64,000 nt of DNA from Umezawaea endophytica (lineage in GTDB: Bacteria > Actinomycetota > Actinomycetes > Mycobacteriales > Pseudonocardiaceae), in assembly GCF_025061645.1 (NCBI RefSeq), contig NZ_JANYMP010000041.1, forward strand, positions 18,908-82,907, read 5' to 3'. This document shows positions 1 to 8,113 of this stretch, piece by piece. The position numbers and the translations under genes were made by a program. Position 1 is the stretch's first letter, and each line of letters begins with the position of its first letter. Under the pieces are notes generated by a model that made no database searches, was not told the origin of the DNA, and was given only the letters and a program-made list of their open reading frames with translations.

Positions 1-28
1 GGCCATCCGGCTGATCGACGGCACGTGA
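1..28 (+). CDS. 3' end of an upstream gene (partial)
   Basis: An open frame enters the window and stops at TGA 26-28; its last residues read AIRLIDGT. The next gene starts 51 bases downstream behind its own ribosome binding site and on the same strand, so this is probably the preceding member of the sugar-metabolism set. Nothing about its function can be read from eight codons. Confidence 0.45.
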
Positions 29-79
29 GCGACGGGTCGGGGCGCTCCGGGCGCCCCGGCCCCGGTCAGGAGGAACGAC

Positions 80-844
80 ATGGTGTGGCAGTTCGCCGTC
101 AGCACGCTCGGGATGCCCGGAACGCCGATCGGGCGGGCCGCGCGGCTCGCCGCCGACCACGGGTGCCACGGGCTGGAGGTGCGGGCGCACCCCGACGAGC
201 AGGTCCACATCGGACTTCCCGCGCGCGAGGTCGAACGGGCGCGCGTCGAGATCGCGGACGAGGGCCTCGCCGTGGCCTGCCTCGCCGGGTACGCGAAGGT
301 GTGCGCGCCCGGCCCGGACGGCCCTGTGGTCGCCGAGTTGCGGGCGTTGGTCGACCTGGCGCACCGGATCGGCGCGCCCTCGGTGCGGGTGTTCCCCGGC
401 GGTGACGGGGAGTCGCGCGACCGGATCGGCGCCGTGCTGGACGACCTCCGGTCGTCCGGGGTGCGGCTGCTGGTCGAGACGCACGACTCGCACCTCACGG
501 GCGAGGCCGCGGTGCGGCTGGTGGAACCGTTCGGGGAGCCGGACCTGGTCGCGGTGCTGTGGGATGCGCTGCACCCGTGGCGCGGCGGTGAGGAACCGGC
601 GCGGACGCGGGAGGTGCTGGGCGAGTACCTGGGCTACTTCCAGGTGAAGGACGCCGACGTCGAGCTGACGCCCGTGGCGCCGGGCCGGGGGCTGGTCCCG
701 CTGGCCGAGTGCGGCGAGCTGCTGTCCGGGTGGTCGGGCTGGGTGTCGCTGGAGTGGGAGAAGGCGTGGCACCCGGAGGTCGCCGAGGTGGACGAGCCGC
801 TGCGCGCGGCGGCCGGGTGGTTCGCCAGGTATGGCTCCCGCTAG
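80..844 (+). CDS. Sugar phosphate isomerase/epimerase (AP-endonuclease-2-like TIM barrel)
   Basis: The 254-residue product has the look of the xylose-isomerase-like TIM-barrel family: an N-terminal LGMPGTP strand, a long central stretch with LVETHDSHLTG (about residues 133-143) and a C-terminal VSLEWEKAW strand whose acidic residue is a usual metal ligand in this family. The ATG follows a strong AGGAGG-like site 6-7 bases upstream. It is the first of four same-strand genes (to 4001) that look like one catabolic set with a second isomerase of the same fold. The substrate is not known; sugars, inositols or their keto derivatives are usual. The LacI-type operator lies after this gene, so it may belong to a separate upstream transcript. 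Confidence 0.8.
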   Translation: MVWQFAVSTLGMPGTPIGRAARLAADHGCHGLEVRAHPDEQVHIGLPAREVERARVEIADEGLAVACLAGYAKVCAPGPDGPVVAELRALVDLAHRIGAPSVRVFPGGDGESRDRIGAVLDDLRSSGVRLLVETHDSHLTGEAAVRLVEPFGEPDLVAVLWDALHPWRGGEEPARTREVLGEYLGYFQVKDADVELTPVAPGRGLVPLAECGELLSGWSGWVSLEWEKAWHPEVAEVDEPLRAAAGWFARYGSR

Positions 845-868
845 TGGGACAACTGTTGTACGGTAACT

Positions 869-884
869 TGGAAAGCGCTTTCCA
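869..884. promoter_or_regulatory. LacI-family operator (perfect 16-bp palindrome)
   Basis: TGGAAAGCGCTTTCCA is a perfect palindrome with the central CG step typical of LacI/GalR-family operators. It lies directly upstream of the GGAG ribosome binding site (887-890) of the oxidoreductase gene at 896, where a bound repressor would block transcription or early elongation. No LacI-family regulator gene is in the window, so the protein is probably encoded to the left. Confidence 0.75.
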
Positions 885-895
885 CTGGAGGTCGA

Positions 896-2032
896 ATGGC
901 CACGCGGACCCTGGGCGTCGTGATGAACGGCGTGACCGGACGGATGGGATACCGGCAGCACCTCGTGCGCTCGGTGCTCGCGATCAGGGAGCAGGGGGGT
1001 GTCGAGCTGTCCGACGGCTCACGGGTCCTGCTGGAGCCCGTCCTGGTCGGCCGCGACGCCTCCAAGCTCGCCGAGATGGCGGAACGGCACGGCCTGACCC
1101 GCTGGACGACCGACCTCGACGCGGCGCTGGGCGACGACTCGTGCCCGCTCTACTTCGACGCGCAGTTGACCGCCGTGCGGGAGAAGTCGATCCTGCGCGC
1201 CATTGACGCGGGCAGGCACGTTTACACCGAGAAGCCGGTCGCGGAGTCCGTGGAAGGCGCGTCGACGCTGGCCAGGCGCGCCGCCGAGGCGGGCGTGAAG
1301 AACGGCGTCGTGCACGACAAGCTGTACCTGCCCGGCCTGCTCAAGCTCAAGCGCCTGGTGGACAGCGGGTTCTTCGGCCGGGTGCTCAGCGTGCGCGGCG
1401 AGTTCGGCTACTGGGTGTTCGAGGGTGACTGGCAGGCGGCGCAGCGGCCGAGCTGGAACTACCGCGCCGAGGACGGCGGCGGCATCACCGTGGACATGTT
1501 CTGCCACTGGAACTACGTGCTGGAGAACCTGTTCGGCGCGGTGACCTCGGTGATCGCCAAGACCGCCACCCACATCCCGACCAGGGTCGACGAGGCGGGC
1601 GAGCCCTACGACGCCACGGCCGACGACGCCGCGTACGCGATCTTCGAGCTGGAGGGCGGCGTGATCGCCCAGCTCAACTCGTCGTGGTGCGTCCGCGTCC
1701 ACCGCGACGAGCTGGTCGAGTTCCAGGTCGACGGCACCAGGGGCAGCGCGGTGGCGGGCCTGCGCAAGTGCGTGGTGCAGCCCCGTGAGGCCACCCCGCG
1801 CCCGGTGTGGAACCCGGACCTGGAGGAGACCCGCTCCTACCGCTCGCAGTGGCAGGAGGTGCCGGACAACGCCGACTTCGACAACGGGTTCAAGGCGCAG
1901 TGGGAGCAGTACGTGCGGCACGTGGTCGAGGACGCCCCGCACCCGTACGACTTCCTGGCGGGCGTCCGCGGCATCCGCCTCGCCCAGGCCGGTCTGGAGT
2001 CGTCCCGCACCAACCGGCGGGTCGAGCTGTGA
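896..2032 (+). CDS. Gfo/Idh/MocA-family NAD(P)-dependent oxidoreductase
   Basis: The 378-residue product begins with a nucleotide-binding region (GVVMNGVTGRMGY) and has the family's EKPVAESV motif near residue 112, where the lysine is a catalytic/cofactor residue, followed by a C-terminal substrate domain (ITVDMFCHWNY, VHRDELVEFQ). Members oxidise or reduce sugars, inositols and related polyols. The start has GGAG 5 bases upstream and sits 11 bases after a LacI-type operator. Its stop overlaps the GTG start of the next gene by 4 bases, so the two are translationally coupled. Likely role: oxidation step in catabolism of an unidentified sugar or cyclitol. Confidence 0.88.
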   Translation: MATRTLGVVMNGVTGRMGYRQHLVRSVLAIREQGGVELSDGSRVLLEPVLVGRDASKLAEMAERHGLTRWTTDLDAALGDDSCPLYFDAQLTAVREKSILRAIDAGRHVYTEKPVAESVEGASTLARRAAEAGVKNGVVHDKLYLPGLLKLKRLVDSGFFGRVLSVRGEFGYWVFEGDWQAAQRPSWNYRAEDGGGITVDMFCHWNYVLENLFGAVTSVIAKTATHIPTRVDEAGEPYDATADDAAYAIFELEGGVIAQLNSSWCVRVHRDELVEFQVDGTRGSAVAGLRKCVVQPREATPRPVWNPDLEETRSYRSQWQEVPDNADFDNGFKAQWEQYVRHVVEDAPHPYDFLAGVRGIRLAQAGLESSRTNRRVEL

Positions 2033-3177
2033 TCACCCTCCCCGCGCTCGACGGGACGCTGCGCGACCACGAGCCGCGCGAGCCCGTGGCGTGGACCAGG
2101 CCCGCCGGGCCCCCGCGGTCCCGGATCGCGTTCGCCGCCGCCCACGTCGTGGCCGACCCGTTGGGCGACAACGGTCCCGGCGCGCCCGCCGTGGTCGACT
2201 GGGACAGCACGCTCGGGTTCCGCAGGCACCTGTGGTCCTACGGCCTCGGTGTCGCGGAGGCGATGGACACCGCCCAGCGCGGCATGGGCCTGGACTGGGC
2301 CACCACCCGTGAGCTGATCCGCCGCAGCGCCGCCGAGGCGAAGGGGCTCGGCACGCGCATCGCCGCGGGAGCGGGCACGGACCACGCCGACCCGGCGACG
2401 CTGGACGAGGTCGTGCGCGCGTACTCCGAGCAGGTCGACGTGGTCCAGGAGGCGGGTGCGCAGGTCATCGTCATGGCCAGCAGGCACCTCGCGCGCCTGG
2501 CGACCGGTCCCGCCGACTACCGGCACGTGTACGACCGGCTGCTCCCGAACGTCGAGGCGCCGGTGATCCTGCACTGGCTCGGGTCGGTGTTCGACCCGGC
2601 GCTGGAGGGCTACTGGGGTTCGACCGACATCGGCGAGGCCACCACCGCGTTCCTCGACCTCGTGCACGCGCACGCCGACCACGTCGACGGCGTCAAGGTC
2701 TCCCTGCTCGACGCCGAGCACGAGAAGTCGTTGCGCGCCAAGCTCCCCGCCGGTGTCCGCCTCTACACCGGCGACGACTTCAACTACCCCGAGCTGATCA
2801 AGGGCGACGGCACGTCCGCGAGCGACGCCCTGCTCGGTGTCTTCGCGGCCATCGCCCCGGCCGCGTCCCACGCGCTGCGGGCGCTGGACGACGGCGACCT
2901 GGCGGCCTACGACGCGGCGTTCGCCCCCACGCTTCCCCTGGCCCGCCACGTCTTCGGCGCGCCGACCTACTACTACAAGACCGGCATCGCCTTCCTGGCC
3001 TGGCTCTCCGGCCTCCAGCCGGGCTTCTCCATGGTCGGCGGCTTGCAGAGCGCCAGGAGCCTGCCCCACCTGGCCGAGACCTACGTCCTGGCCGACCGGG
3101 CTGGCCTCCTGCCCGATCCGGAGTTGGCCGTCCGCCGCCTGTCCTCGCTGCTCGACGTCTACGGGGTCGTGCGGTGA
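2029..3177 (+). CDS. DUF993-type dihydrodipicolinate-synthase-like protein
   Basis: A 382-residue product starting at the GTG that overlaps the previous stop (GTGA). The frame is open 74 codons further upstream, but that part lies inside the oxidoreductase gene in a shadow composition and is excluded. The protein resembles the actinobacterial DUF993 family, annotated as dihydrodipicolinate synthase/N-acetylneuraminate lyase-like TIM-barrel proteins, with VILHWLGSVFDP and HVDGVKVSLLDAEHE in the expected central barrel. I infer aldolase/lyase-like chemistry on a keto-sugar intermediate; the substrate is unknown. It is coupled at both ends to neighbours (4-base overlaps), so it acts in the same pathway. 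Confidence 0.78.
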   Translation: MITLPALDGTLRDHEPREPVAWTRPAGPPRSRIAFAAAHVVADPLGDNGPGAPAVVDWDSTLGFRRHLWSYGLGVAEAMDTAQRGMGLDWATTRELIRRSAAEAKGLGTRIAAGAGTDHADPATLDEVVRAYSEQVDVVQEAGAQVIVMASRHLARLATGPADYRHVYDRLLPNVEAPVILHWLGSVFDPALEGYWGSTDIGEATTAFLDLVHAHADHVDGVKVSLLDAEHEKSLRAKLPAGVRLYTGDDFNYPELIKGDGTSASDALLGVFAAIAPAASHALRALDDGDLAAYDAAFAPTLPLARHVFGAPTYYYKTGIAFLAWLSGLQPGFSMVGGLQSARSLPHLAETYVLADRAGLLPDPELAVRRLSSLLDVYGVVR

Positions 3178-4001
3178 ACCGCCTGTCCCTCAACCAGAAG
3201 ACCGTCGACTCGTGCTCGCTGCCCGAGGCCGTGGCCGCCTGCACCCGCGCGGGCATCACGTCCATCGGCGTCTGGCGGGAACCGTTGCACGAGTACGGCG
3301 TCGAGGCGGGCGCCGCCCTCATCGCCGAGGCGGGCCTGCACGTCTCGTCCCTGTGCCGCGGCGGGTTCTTCACCGCGCCCGACCGCGACCGGGTGCTGAC
3401 CGACAACCGGCGCGCGATCGACGAGACCGCGGCGTTGAACGCCGACTGCCTGGTGCTCGTCGTGGGCGGCCTGCCACCCGGCAGCCGCGACCTTCCCGCC
3501 GCCCGCGCGACGGTCGCCGACGTGCTGGCGGACCTCGTGCCGCACGCCGCCGACCGCGGTGTCCGCCTGGCGCTCGAACCCATGCACCCGATCTACGCGG
3601 CCGACCGCGGCGTCCTGTCCACCCTCGGACAGGCGCTGGACCTGGCCGAACAGCACGACCCGGCCGTCGTCGGCGTGGTCGTGGACACCTTCCACGTCTG
3701 GTGGGACCCCGACCTGGAACGGCAGGTCGCCAGGGCGGCGGACCGCATCGCGTCGTTCCAGGTGTGCGACTGGATCACCCCGCTGCCCGCCGACGCGCTG
3801 CTCGCCCGCGGGATGATGGGCGACGGCCACATCGACTTCCGCCGCCTCGCGGACCTCGTCGCCGCGGCGGGCTACACCGGTGACGTCGAGGTGGAGATCT
3901 TCAACGCCGACGTGTGGCGCGAGGACCCGGACACCGTGGTCGCGACGGTCGCGCGGACCTTCGCCGAGCACGTCAGCGCTGGGGCCACATCGAGTAGATG
4001 A
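3174..4001 (+). CDS. Sugar phosphate isomerase/epimerase (second copy of the fold)
   Basis: 275 residues, GTG start overlapping the DUF993 gene's stop by 4 bases. Features of the family: LSLNQKTVDSCSL at the N-terminus, LALEPMHPIYA near residue 130 and VVVDTFHVWWDP near residue 170 (acidic and histidine metal ligands), and a C-terminal YTGDVEVEIFN strand with the last glutamate ligand. It completes the four-gene set isomerase, oxidoreductase, lyase-like, isomerase. The 3' end overlaps the convergent lipoprotein gene by 29 bases. Confidence 0.83.
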   Translation: MNRLSLNQKTVDSCSLPEAVAACTRAGITSIGVWREPLHEYGVEAGAALIAEAGLHVSSLCRGGFFTAPDRDRVLTDNRRAIDETAALNADCLVLVVGGLPPGSRDLPAARATVADVLADLVPHAADRGVRLALEPMHPIYAADRGVLSTLGQALDLAEQHDPAVVGVVVDTFHVWWDPDLERQVARAADRIASFQVCDWITPLPADALLARGMMGDGHIDFRRLADLVAAAGYTGDVEVEIFNADVWREDPDTVVATVARTFAEHVSAGATSSR

Positions 4002-4434
4002 GGTTGTCGTCGTCCACGCAGACCACCTGCGGCAGGGAGCCCTCGGGGACCTGGCCGCACGACATCGGCCCGATCGCGAGGGGCGGCAGGCCGGTCTTCG
4101 GCTCGGAGCGCTGGGCGTAGTAGTCCACCAGGACGGCCTCGGCCTGGTCGCAGGTGAGCCTGCCCGACGGGGTCTCCACGACGACGGCGAACATCTCCTG
4201 GCCCAGCGCGCCGGTGAACGGCCGGTCGCAGTACTGGGCCGGGGCGCTCTCGTCGACCGAGGGCGGCGCGGTCGGTTCGGGCGCCGCCGTGGTCGTGGTC
4301 GTCCCCACCGCGGCGGTGGTCGTCGCCGGGGGAGCGGACGACGTGGTGCCCGAACCGGAGCCGGTCCCGGTGACGGTGCTGGAACAGCCCGTGACCAGCA
4401 CGGCGAGCAGCAGTGACGCGATGGCGAACCTCAT
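3973..4434 (-). CDS. Small putative lipoprotein
   Basis: 153 residues with a textbook lipoprotein signal: hydrophobic stretch ASLLLAVLV then lipobox VTGC (cysteine at residue 17). A Thr/Ser/Ala/Pro-rich linker (about residues 20-65) precedes a compact domain with two cysteines in the mature part (YCDRPF, MSCGQVPE and further VVCVDDD), suggesting an extracytoplasmic, disulfide-bearing domain tethered to the membrane. Function unknown. It is transcribed convergently to the sugar genes and overlaps them at the 3' end. Confidence 0.7.
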   Translation of the reverse strand: MRFAIASLLLAVLVTGCSSTVTGTGSGSGTTSSAPPATTTAAVGTTTTTAAPEPTAPPSVDESAPAQYCDRPFTGALGQEMFAVVVETPSGRLTCDQAEAVLVDYYAQRSEPKTGLPPLAIGPMSCGQVPEGSLPQVVCVDDDNLIYSMWPQR

Positions 4435-4737
4435 GCCCCCAGGTTCGGCCGCTCGGCCCCGACCGTTACGCCGACCGGTGTGACGCGCGAGTCACCGCCC
4501 GCCTGTCACACCCGGCGGCGCGCGGCATCGACGTACGGCATGCCGTTCGCGCGGGAAGCCGGCAGGCGCCTCTCGCAGCGGTTCTTCGGCTTCCAGGACC
4601 TCGCCCACGCCTTCGACCTCAGGTTCGCTGGTCGCCGGACGGAGGTGTCGTCCGCGAGGCGATCCCGCCGATCCCCGACACGATCGCGAAGCTGGTCCAG
4701 GAGGTCTCCACGGAGGGCGAGCTGGTGGAGCAGCGGC
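4435..4737. other. Gap with no convincing gene; possible decayed rightward ORF
   Basis: About 300 bases between two leftward genes. On the plus strand two protein-like stretches sit in different frames: MPFAREAGRRLSQRFFGFQ from about 4539 and, after a frame change, VREAIPPIPDTIAKLVQEV running to a stop at 4760. They could be a frame-shifted short gene, but I see no ribosome binding site and do not recognise a family. Confidence 0.25.
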
Positions 4738-5685
4738 TCACCGGTCCAGTGCCGCGGTGAGGCGTTCGACGAGCGTCGCGACCGCCGCGCGCAGTTCCGG
4801 CCCGCCCTCGACGCGGAACGCGAACGGCACGGTCGCCAACCACTCCTGCGCGTACATCGCGGGGTTGTTGGTGCTGCCGACGAGCACGCACCCGGTGCCC
4901 GACGGCTCCAGGCGGCCCATGGGAGGCCTGATCCACGGCGAGACCTCGGCGAGCGTGGCGTCGAACACCACGCGGGTGGTGAACTTCCAGCCCGTGCCCA
5001 GGTTCTCCTCCACCGCCGCGGCCGGGTCGAGGCCTTCGGGCGGGGTGAACTCGTGCCCGGTCCGCCGGACCGCGTGGATCCGGTCGACCCGGTAGGTGCG
5101 GATCGCGTCCGCGCGGTGGGAGTGGCACAGCAGGTACCAGCGCCCGTGCCGGACGACGACCGCCCACGGGTCGACCTCGGCGTCCCACCCGTCACCGGTC
5201 TCGCCGCGGTAGGTGACCAGCACGCGGGACCGGGCCGCGATGGCGGCGACCAGCGCGCTGACCGTGGCGGCGTCGGGCCGGGCCGCCTGCCGGTCGGGCA
5301 CCGCCGACGCGTGCTCCCGCAGCGCCGCCGCCCGCCTGCCGACGGTCTCGGGCAGCGCCCGCACCACCTTGCCCAGCGCCGACCCGACCAGGTCGTCGGC
5401 CGCCGGGCCGCTGTCGAGCACCGCCATCACCAGCCCGAGCGCCTCGGGTTCGGTGAAGACGACCGGCGGCAGCCGCGTCCCCCGGCCGAGCCGGTAGCCG
5501 CCGTACGGGCCCCTGGTCGACTCGACCGGGACACCTGCCTCGCGGAGGATGCCGACGTACCGGCGCGCGGCGCGCTCCGTGACGCCCAGGCACGCGGCGA
5601 GGTCGTCGGCCGTGACGCCGGGCCGGTCGCGGAGCACCTCCAGGGCGCGCAGGGCCCGCGCGGTGGGGCTGAGGTCGGACGTCAC
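4738..5685 (-). CDS. WYL-domain transcriptional regulator
   Basis: 315 residues starting at GTG (5685). The N-terminus is a DeoR-like winged helix-turn-helix (ALRALEVLRDRPGVTADDLA through AARRYVGILREAG, about residues 8-45) followed by the strand GPYGGYRLGRG that is typical of YafY/WYL regulators. The WYL core lies near residues 170-200 (VDPWAVVVRHGRWYLLCHS). WYL proteins sense ligands or nucleic acids and usually act on an adjacent gene. It is divergent from the DinB-like gene at 5740 and a 21-bp inverted repeat lies between the two starts, so autoregulation and control of 5740 are likely. The frame is open far upstream of 5685, but that is antisense to the neighbour. Confidence 0.85.
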   Translation of the reverse strand: MTSDLSPTARALRALEVLRDRPGVTADDLAACLGVTERAARRYVGILREAGVPVESTRGPYGGYRLGRGTRLPPVVFTEPEALGLVMAVLDSGPAADDLVGSALGKVVRALPETVGRRAAALREHASAVPDRQAARPDAATVSALVAAIAARSRVLVTYRGETGDGWDAEVDPWAVVVRHGRWYLLCHSHRADAIRTYRVDRIHAVRRTGHEFTPPEGLDPAAAVEENLGTGWKFTTRVVFDATLAEVSPWIRPPMGRLEPSGTGCVLVGSTNNPAMYAQEWLATVPFAFRVEGGPELRAAVATLVERLTAALDR

Positions 5686-5697
5686 CCGAGCAGGGTA

Positions 5698-5718
5698 TCC
5701 GGACGTAGAACGTCCGGA
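5698..5718. promoter_or_regulatory. Operator between the WYL regulator and DinB-like gene
   Basis: TCCGGACGT and ACGTCCGGA form perfect 9-bp arms around the spacer AGA. The site starts 13 bases upstream of the regulator's GTG and ends 22 bases before the divergent ATG at 5740, so a dimer bound here could control both genes. Probable binder: the WYL protein. Confidence 0.7.
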
Positions 5719-5739
5719 ATGCGCTCTAGCGTGACGCCC

Positions 5740-6540
5740 ATGACCGAGTTCCTCGACCAAGACCTCACCGGGTCGCGCTTCGAACACGTGAGCCTGCGGG
5801 ACTCCGCGTTCACGAAGGTGCGCTTCACCGACTCCACCCTGCACGCGGTCGACTTCAGCGGCGCGCTGGTCCACGGCGCGATGTTCCTCGGCACCCGCCT
5901 GCGCGGCGTCGAGCTGGTCGGCGTGCGGATCAGCGGCGAACTGCGCGACGTCGTCGTGAACGGCGTCGACATCGCCCCGCTCGTCGACGCCGAGCTGAAC
6001 CGCAGGACACCCGAACGGGCGAAGATGCGCCCCGACGACCCGGACGGCTTCCGCGAGGCGTGGGCCCTCCTGGAACGCCGGTGGGACGAGACGGTGGCGC
6101 GGGCCAGGACGTTCCCCGAGGACGCCCTGCACGTCGGCGTCGACGGCGAGTGGTCGTTCATCCAGACCCTGCGGCACCTCAACTTCGCCGGCGCGGCCTG
6201 GGTGGGCCGGATGGTCCGGGGCGTCGTCTCGCCCTGGCACCCGCTCGACCTGCCGTGGGACGAGGCGCCGGGCTGGGACGACATCCCGTGGGACCGCGAG
6301 GCCCGACCGTCGCTGGACGAGGTGCTGGCGGTCCGCCGCGACCGGCAGGAGATGGTCCGCGACGTCGTCGAGTCCCTGACCGCTGACCAGCTCGCCTCCG
6401 AGGTCACCCGGACCGAACCCGGCTGGCCGCAGGAGGAAGGCTTCCCCCTCAAGACGTGCCTGCGCATCGTCCTCAACGAGGAGTGGGAACACCGGCTCTA
6501 CGCCGAGCGCGACCTGACCGCACTGACCGAGGAGAAGTGA
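5740..6540 (+). CDS. DinB-family protein with N-terminal pentapeptide-like segment
   Basis: 266 residues. Residues 1-60 follow a pentapeptide-like five-residue rhythm (DLTGSRFEHVSLRDSAF, VDFSGALVHGAMF). The rest is a DinB-like four-helix domain with histidines spaced as in the family (LRHLNFAG, CLRIVLNEEWEHRLYAERDL). DinB proteins are metal-binding, thiol-dependent S-transferase-like enzymes or stress proteins. ATG is chosen because the regulatory inverted repeat lies just upstream; longer reading from the left is antisense to the WYL gene. It is followed 2 bases later by the hydrolase at 6543, so the two form an operon. Confidence 0.8.
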   Translation: MTEFLDQDLTGSRFEHVSLRDSAFTKVRFTDSTLHAVDFSGALVHGAMFLGTRLRGVELVGVRISGELRDVVVNGVDIAPLVDAELNRRTPERAKMRPDDPDGFREAWALLERRWDETVARARTFPEDALHVGVDGEWSFIQTLRHLNFAGAAWVGRMVRGVVSPWHPLDLPWDEAPGWDDIPWDREARPSLDEVLAVRRDRQEMVRDVVESLTADQLASEVTRTEPGWPQEEGFPLKTCLRIVLNEEWEHRLYAERDLTALTEEK

Positions 6541-6542
6541 CC

Positions 6543-7217
6543 GTGGACATCCTGCTGATCGGCGGACTCTGGCTGGACGGCTCGGCGTGGGACGAGGTGG
6601 TCCCCGCGCTGGAGGCGCTGGGGCACCACGCCGTGCCGCTCACCCTCCCCGGCCAGGGCGACGGGTCCACCACCGCCACGCTCGACGACCAGGTCGCGGC
6701 CGTGCTCGCCGCCGTGGACGCGGCTCCCGGCAAACCCTTGGTGGTAGGCCATTCCGCCGCGTGCACCCTCGCCTGGCTCGCCGCCGACGCCCGACCGGAC
6801 AAGGTCGCGAAGGTCGCCCTGATCGGCGGGTTCCCCACCTCCGACGGCAAGCCCTACGCCGACTTCTTCGAGCTGGTCGACGGGGTCATGCCGTTCCCCG
6901 GCTGGGAACCGTTCGAAGGACCGGACTCCGCCGACCTGGACGAGGACGCCAGGCGGTCCTTCACCGCCGCGGCGATCCCCGTGCCCGCGGGAGTGGCGAA
7001 GGGGGTCGTGCACTACGCGGACCAACACCGCTCCACCGTGCCGGTCCTGCTGGTGTGCCCCGAGTTCACGCCCGCGCAGGCACGGGAGTGGATCGCCTCC
7101 GGGGACGTGCCGGAACTGGCCGCGGCCAAGCAGCTCGACCTCGTGGACATCGACTCGGGCCACTGGCCGATGCTCACGAAACCGGTCGAACTGGCCCGGC
7201 TCCTCGTGGAGGGCTAG
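6543..7217 (+). CDS. Alpha/beta hydrolase
   Basis: 224 residues, beginning MDILLIGGLWLDGSAWDEV, with the nucleophile elbow GHSAAC near residue 65 and a late DSGHWPM stretch carrying the catalytic histidine. Lacks a signal peptide, so cytoplasmic. The GTG at 6543 has a GGAGAAG site about 6 bases upstream inside the preceding gene's end; an in-frame GTG at 6537 is an alternative. Co-transcribed with the DinB-like gene and convergent (4-base overlap) with the blaB-like gene. Substrate unknown; small esters or lactones are usual for this family. Confidence 0.82.
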   Translation: MDILLIGGLWLDGSAWDEVVPALEALGHHAVPLTLPGQGDGSTTATLDDQVAAVLAAVDAAPGKPLVVGHSAACTLAWLAADARPDKVAKVALIGGFPTSDGKPYADFFELVDGVMPFPGWEPFEGPDSADLDEDARRSFTAAAIPVPAGVAKGVVHYADQHRSTVPVLLVCPEFTPAQAREWIASGDVPELAAAKQLDLVDIDSGHWPMLTKPVELARLLVEG

Positions 7218-8113
7218 AGCCGCAGCCGGTCCCGCAGCGCCCGTGCCACCCGGCCCATCAGCGCCTCGGCCTCGGGTTGCGCCGACGCGGCCACCCGCGA
7301 CTCGGTCAGCGCGACGACGGCGAACGCCCGGCCGTCGTCGTGCCGCACGACCCCGGCCTCGTGCCGCAGGTTCAGCAGCGTGCCCGTCTTGGACGACCAC
7401 GTCGACGAGTCGGACGTGAAGTCCGGCGCGAGCCGCTGCCGCAGGACGTTGTGCGCCAACAGGTCCCGCACCCGTGCCGCCACACCGGGATCGATCCTCG
7501 TCGGCGTCCACAGCTCCTGGAACAGGTCCGCCACCGCCCGCGCCGTCCCGGAGCTGGCGCGGCTCACGTCCAACTGCGGCACCGGGTGCCCGCGCCCGGC
7601 CGTGCGCGCGCCGATGGCGAGAGTGTGGGCCAGGTGCACCTCGTCGGGGTCGAAGCGCTCGGCGGGGGTGTCGGTGAGGTCGCTGATCGGGTGCCGCACG
7701 GCGATGCCCCGCACCCCGAGGTCGCGCAGGCGGCGGCCGACCTCGGCGGGCGGCGTCAGCGCGAACAGCGCGTCCGCGGCGGCCCCGTCGCTGATCGACG
7801 TGCTCAGGTAGACCAGGTCCTCCACGGCGACCGACGCCGCGTGCCGGAACCTGCTCAGCCCCGGCGGTCCCGGCGACTCCGGAGCCCCCGGCCGCACGAG
7901 GACCTGCTCGGCGCCGTCCAGCTCGCCGACGCGGACGCGCTCCAGGGTCGCGATGGCCAGCGGCACCTTCACCAGCGACGCCAACGGGAACTCCACGTCG
8001 GGGTCGATGCCGATCTCGTCACCGGTGCGCAGGTCGCGCACCAGGAACGACCCGCGGAGCCCGCCGTCGTCCAACTCCTCGCGCAGCTCGTTCACCAGCG
8101 CGTCGTCGCTCAC
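7214..8113 (-). CDS. blaB: BlaB-like penicillin-recognising regulatory protein
   Basis: 299 residues with the class-A beta-lactamase motif order but without a signal peptide: S46-x-x-K49 (FPLASLVKV), a SISDG motif where enzymes have SDN, and SSKTGT near residue 235. Start GTG overlaps the stop of the LysR gene (GTGA). This matches S. cacaoi BlaB, a cytoplasmic beta-lactamase-like protein needed with the LysR activator BlaA to induce beta-lactamase BlaL; the three genes here have the same arrangement. The family assignment rests on motifs and synteny, not on a search. The SDG replacement suggests ligand sensing rather than efficient hydrolysis. Confidence 0.75.
   Translation of the reverse strand: MSDDALVNELREELDDGGLRGSFLVRDLRTGDEIGIDPDVEFPLASLVKVPLAIATLERVRVGELDGAEQVLVRPGAPESPGPPGLSRFRHAASVAVEDLVYLSTSISDGAAADALFALTPPAEVGRRLRDLGVRGIAVRHPISDLTDTPAERFDPDEVHLAHTLAIGARTAGRGHPVPQLDVSRASSGTARAVADLFQELWTPTRIDPGVAARVRDLLAHNVLRQRLAPDFTSDSSTWSSKTGTLLNLRHEAGVVRHDDGRAFAVVALTESRVAASAQPEAEALMGRVARALRDRLRL

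Noticed and set aside
1837..3069. 410-residue minus-strand frame opposite the DUF993 gene
   Set aside because: Typical high-GC shadow: Arg/Val/Gly-rich, no domain, no ribosome binding site, opposite a recognised gene.
4480..5739. Long rightward extension of the DinB-like protein (to 686 residues)
   Set aside because: This part is antisense to the WYL regulator and crosses its operator; the composition is that of a shadow frame. ATG 5740 starts the recognisable domains.
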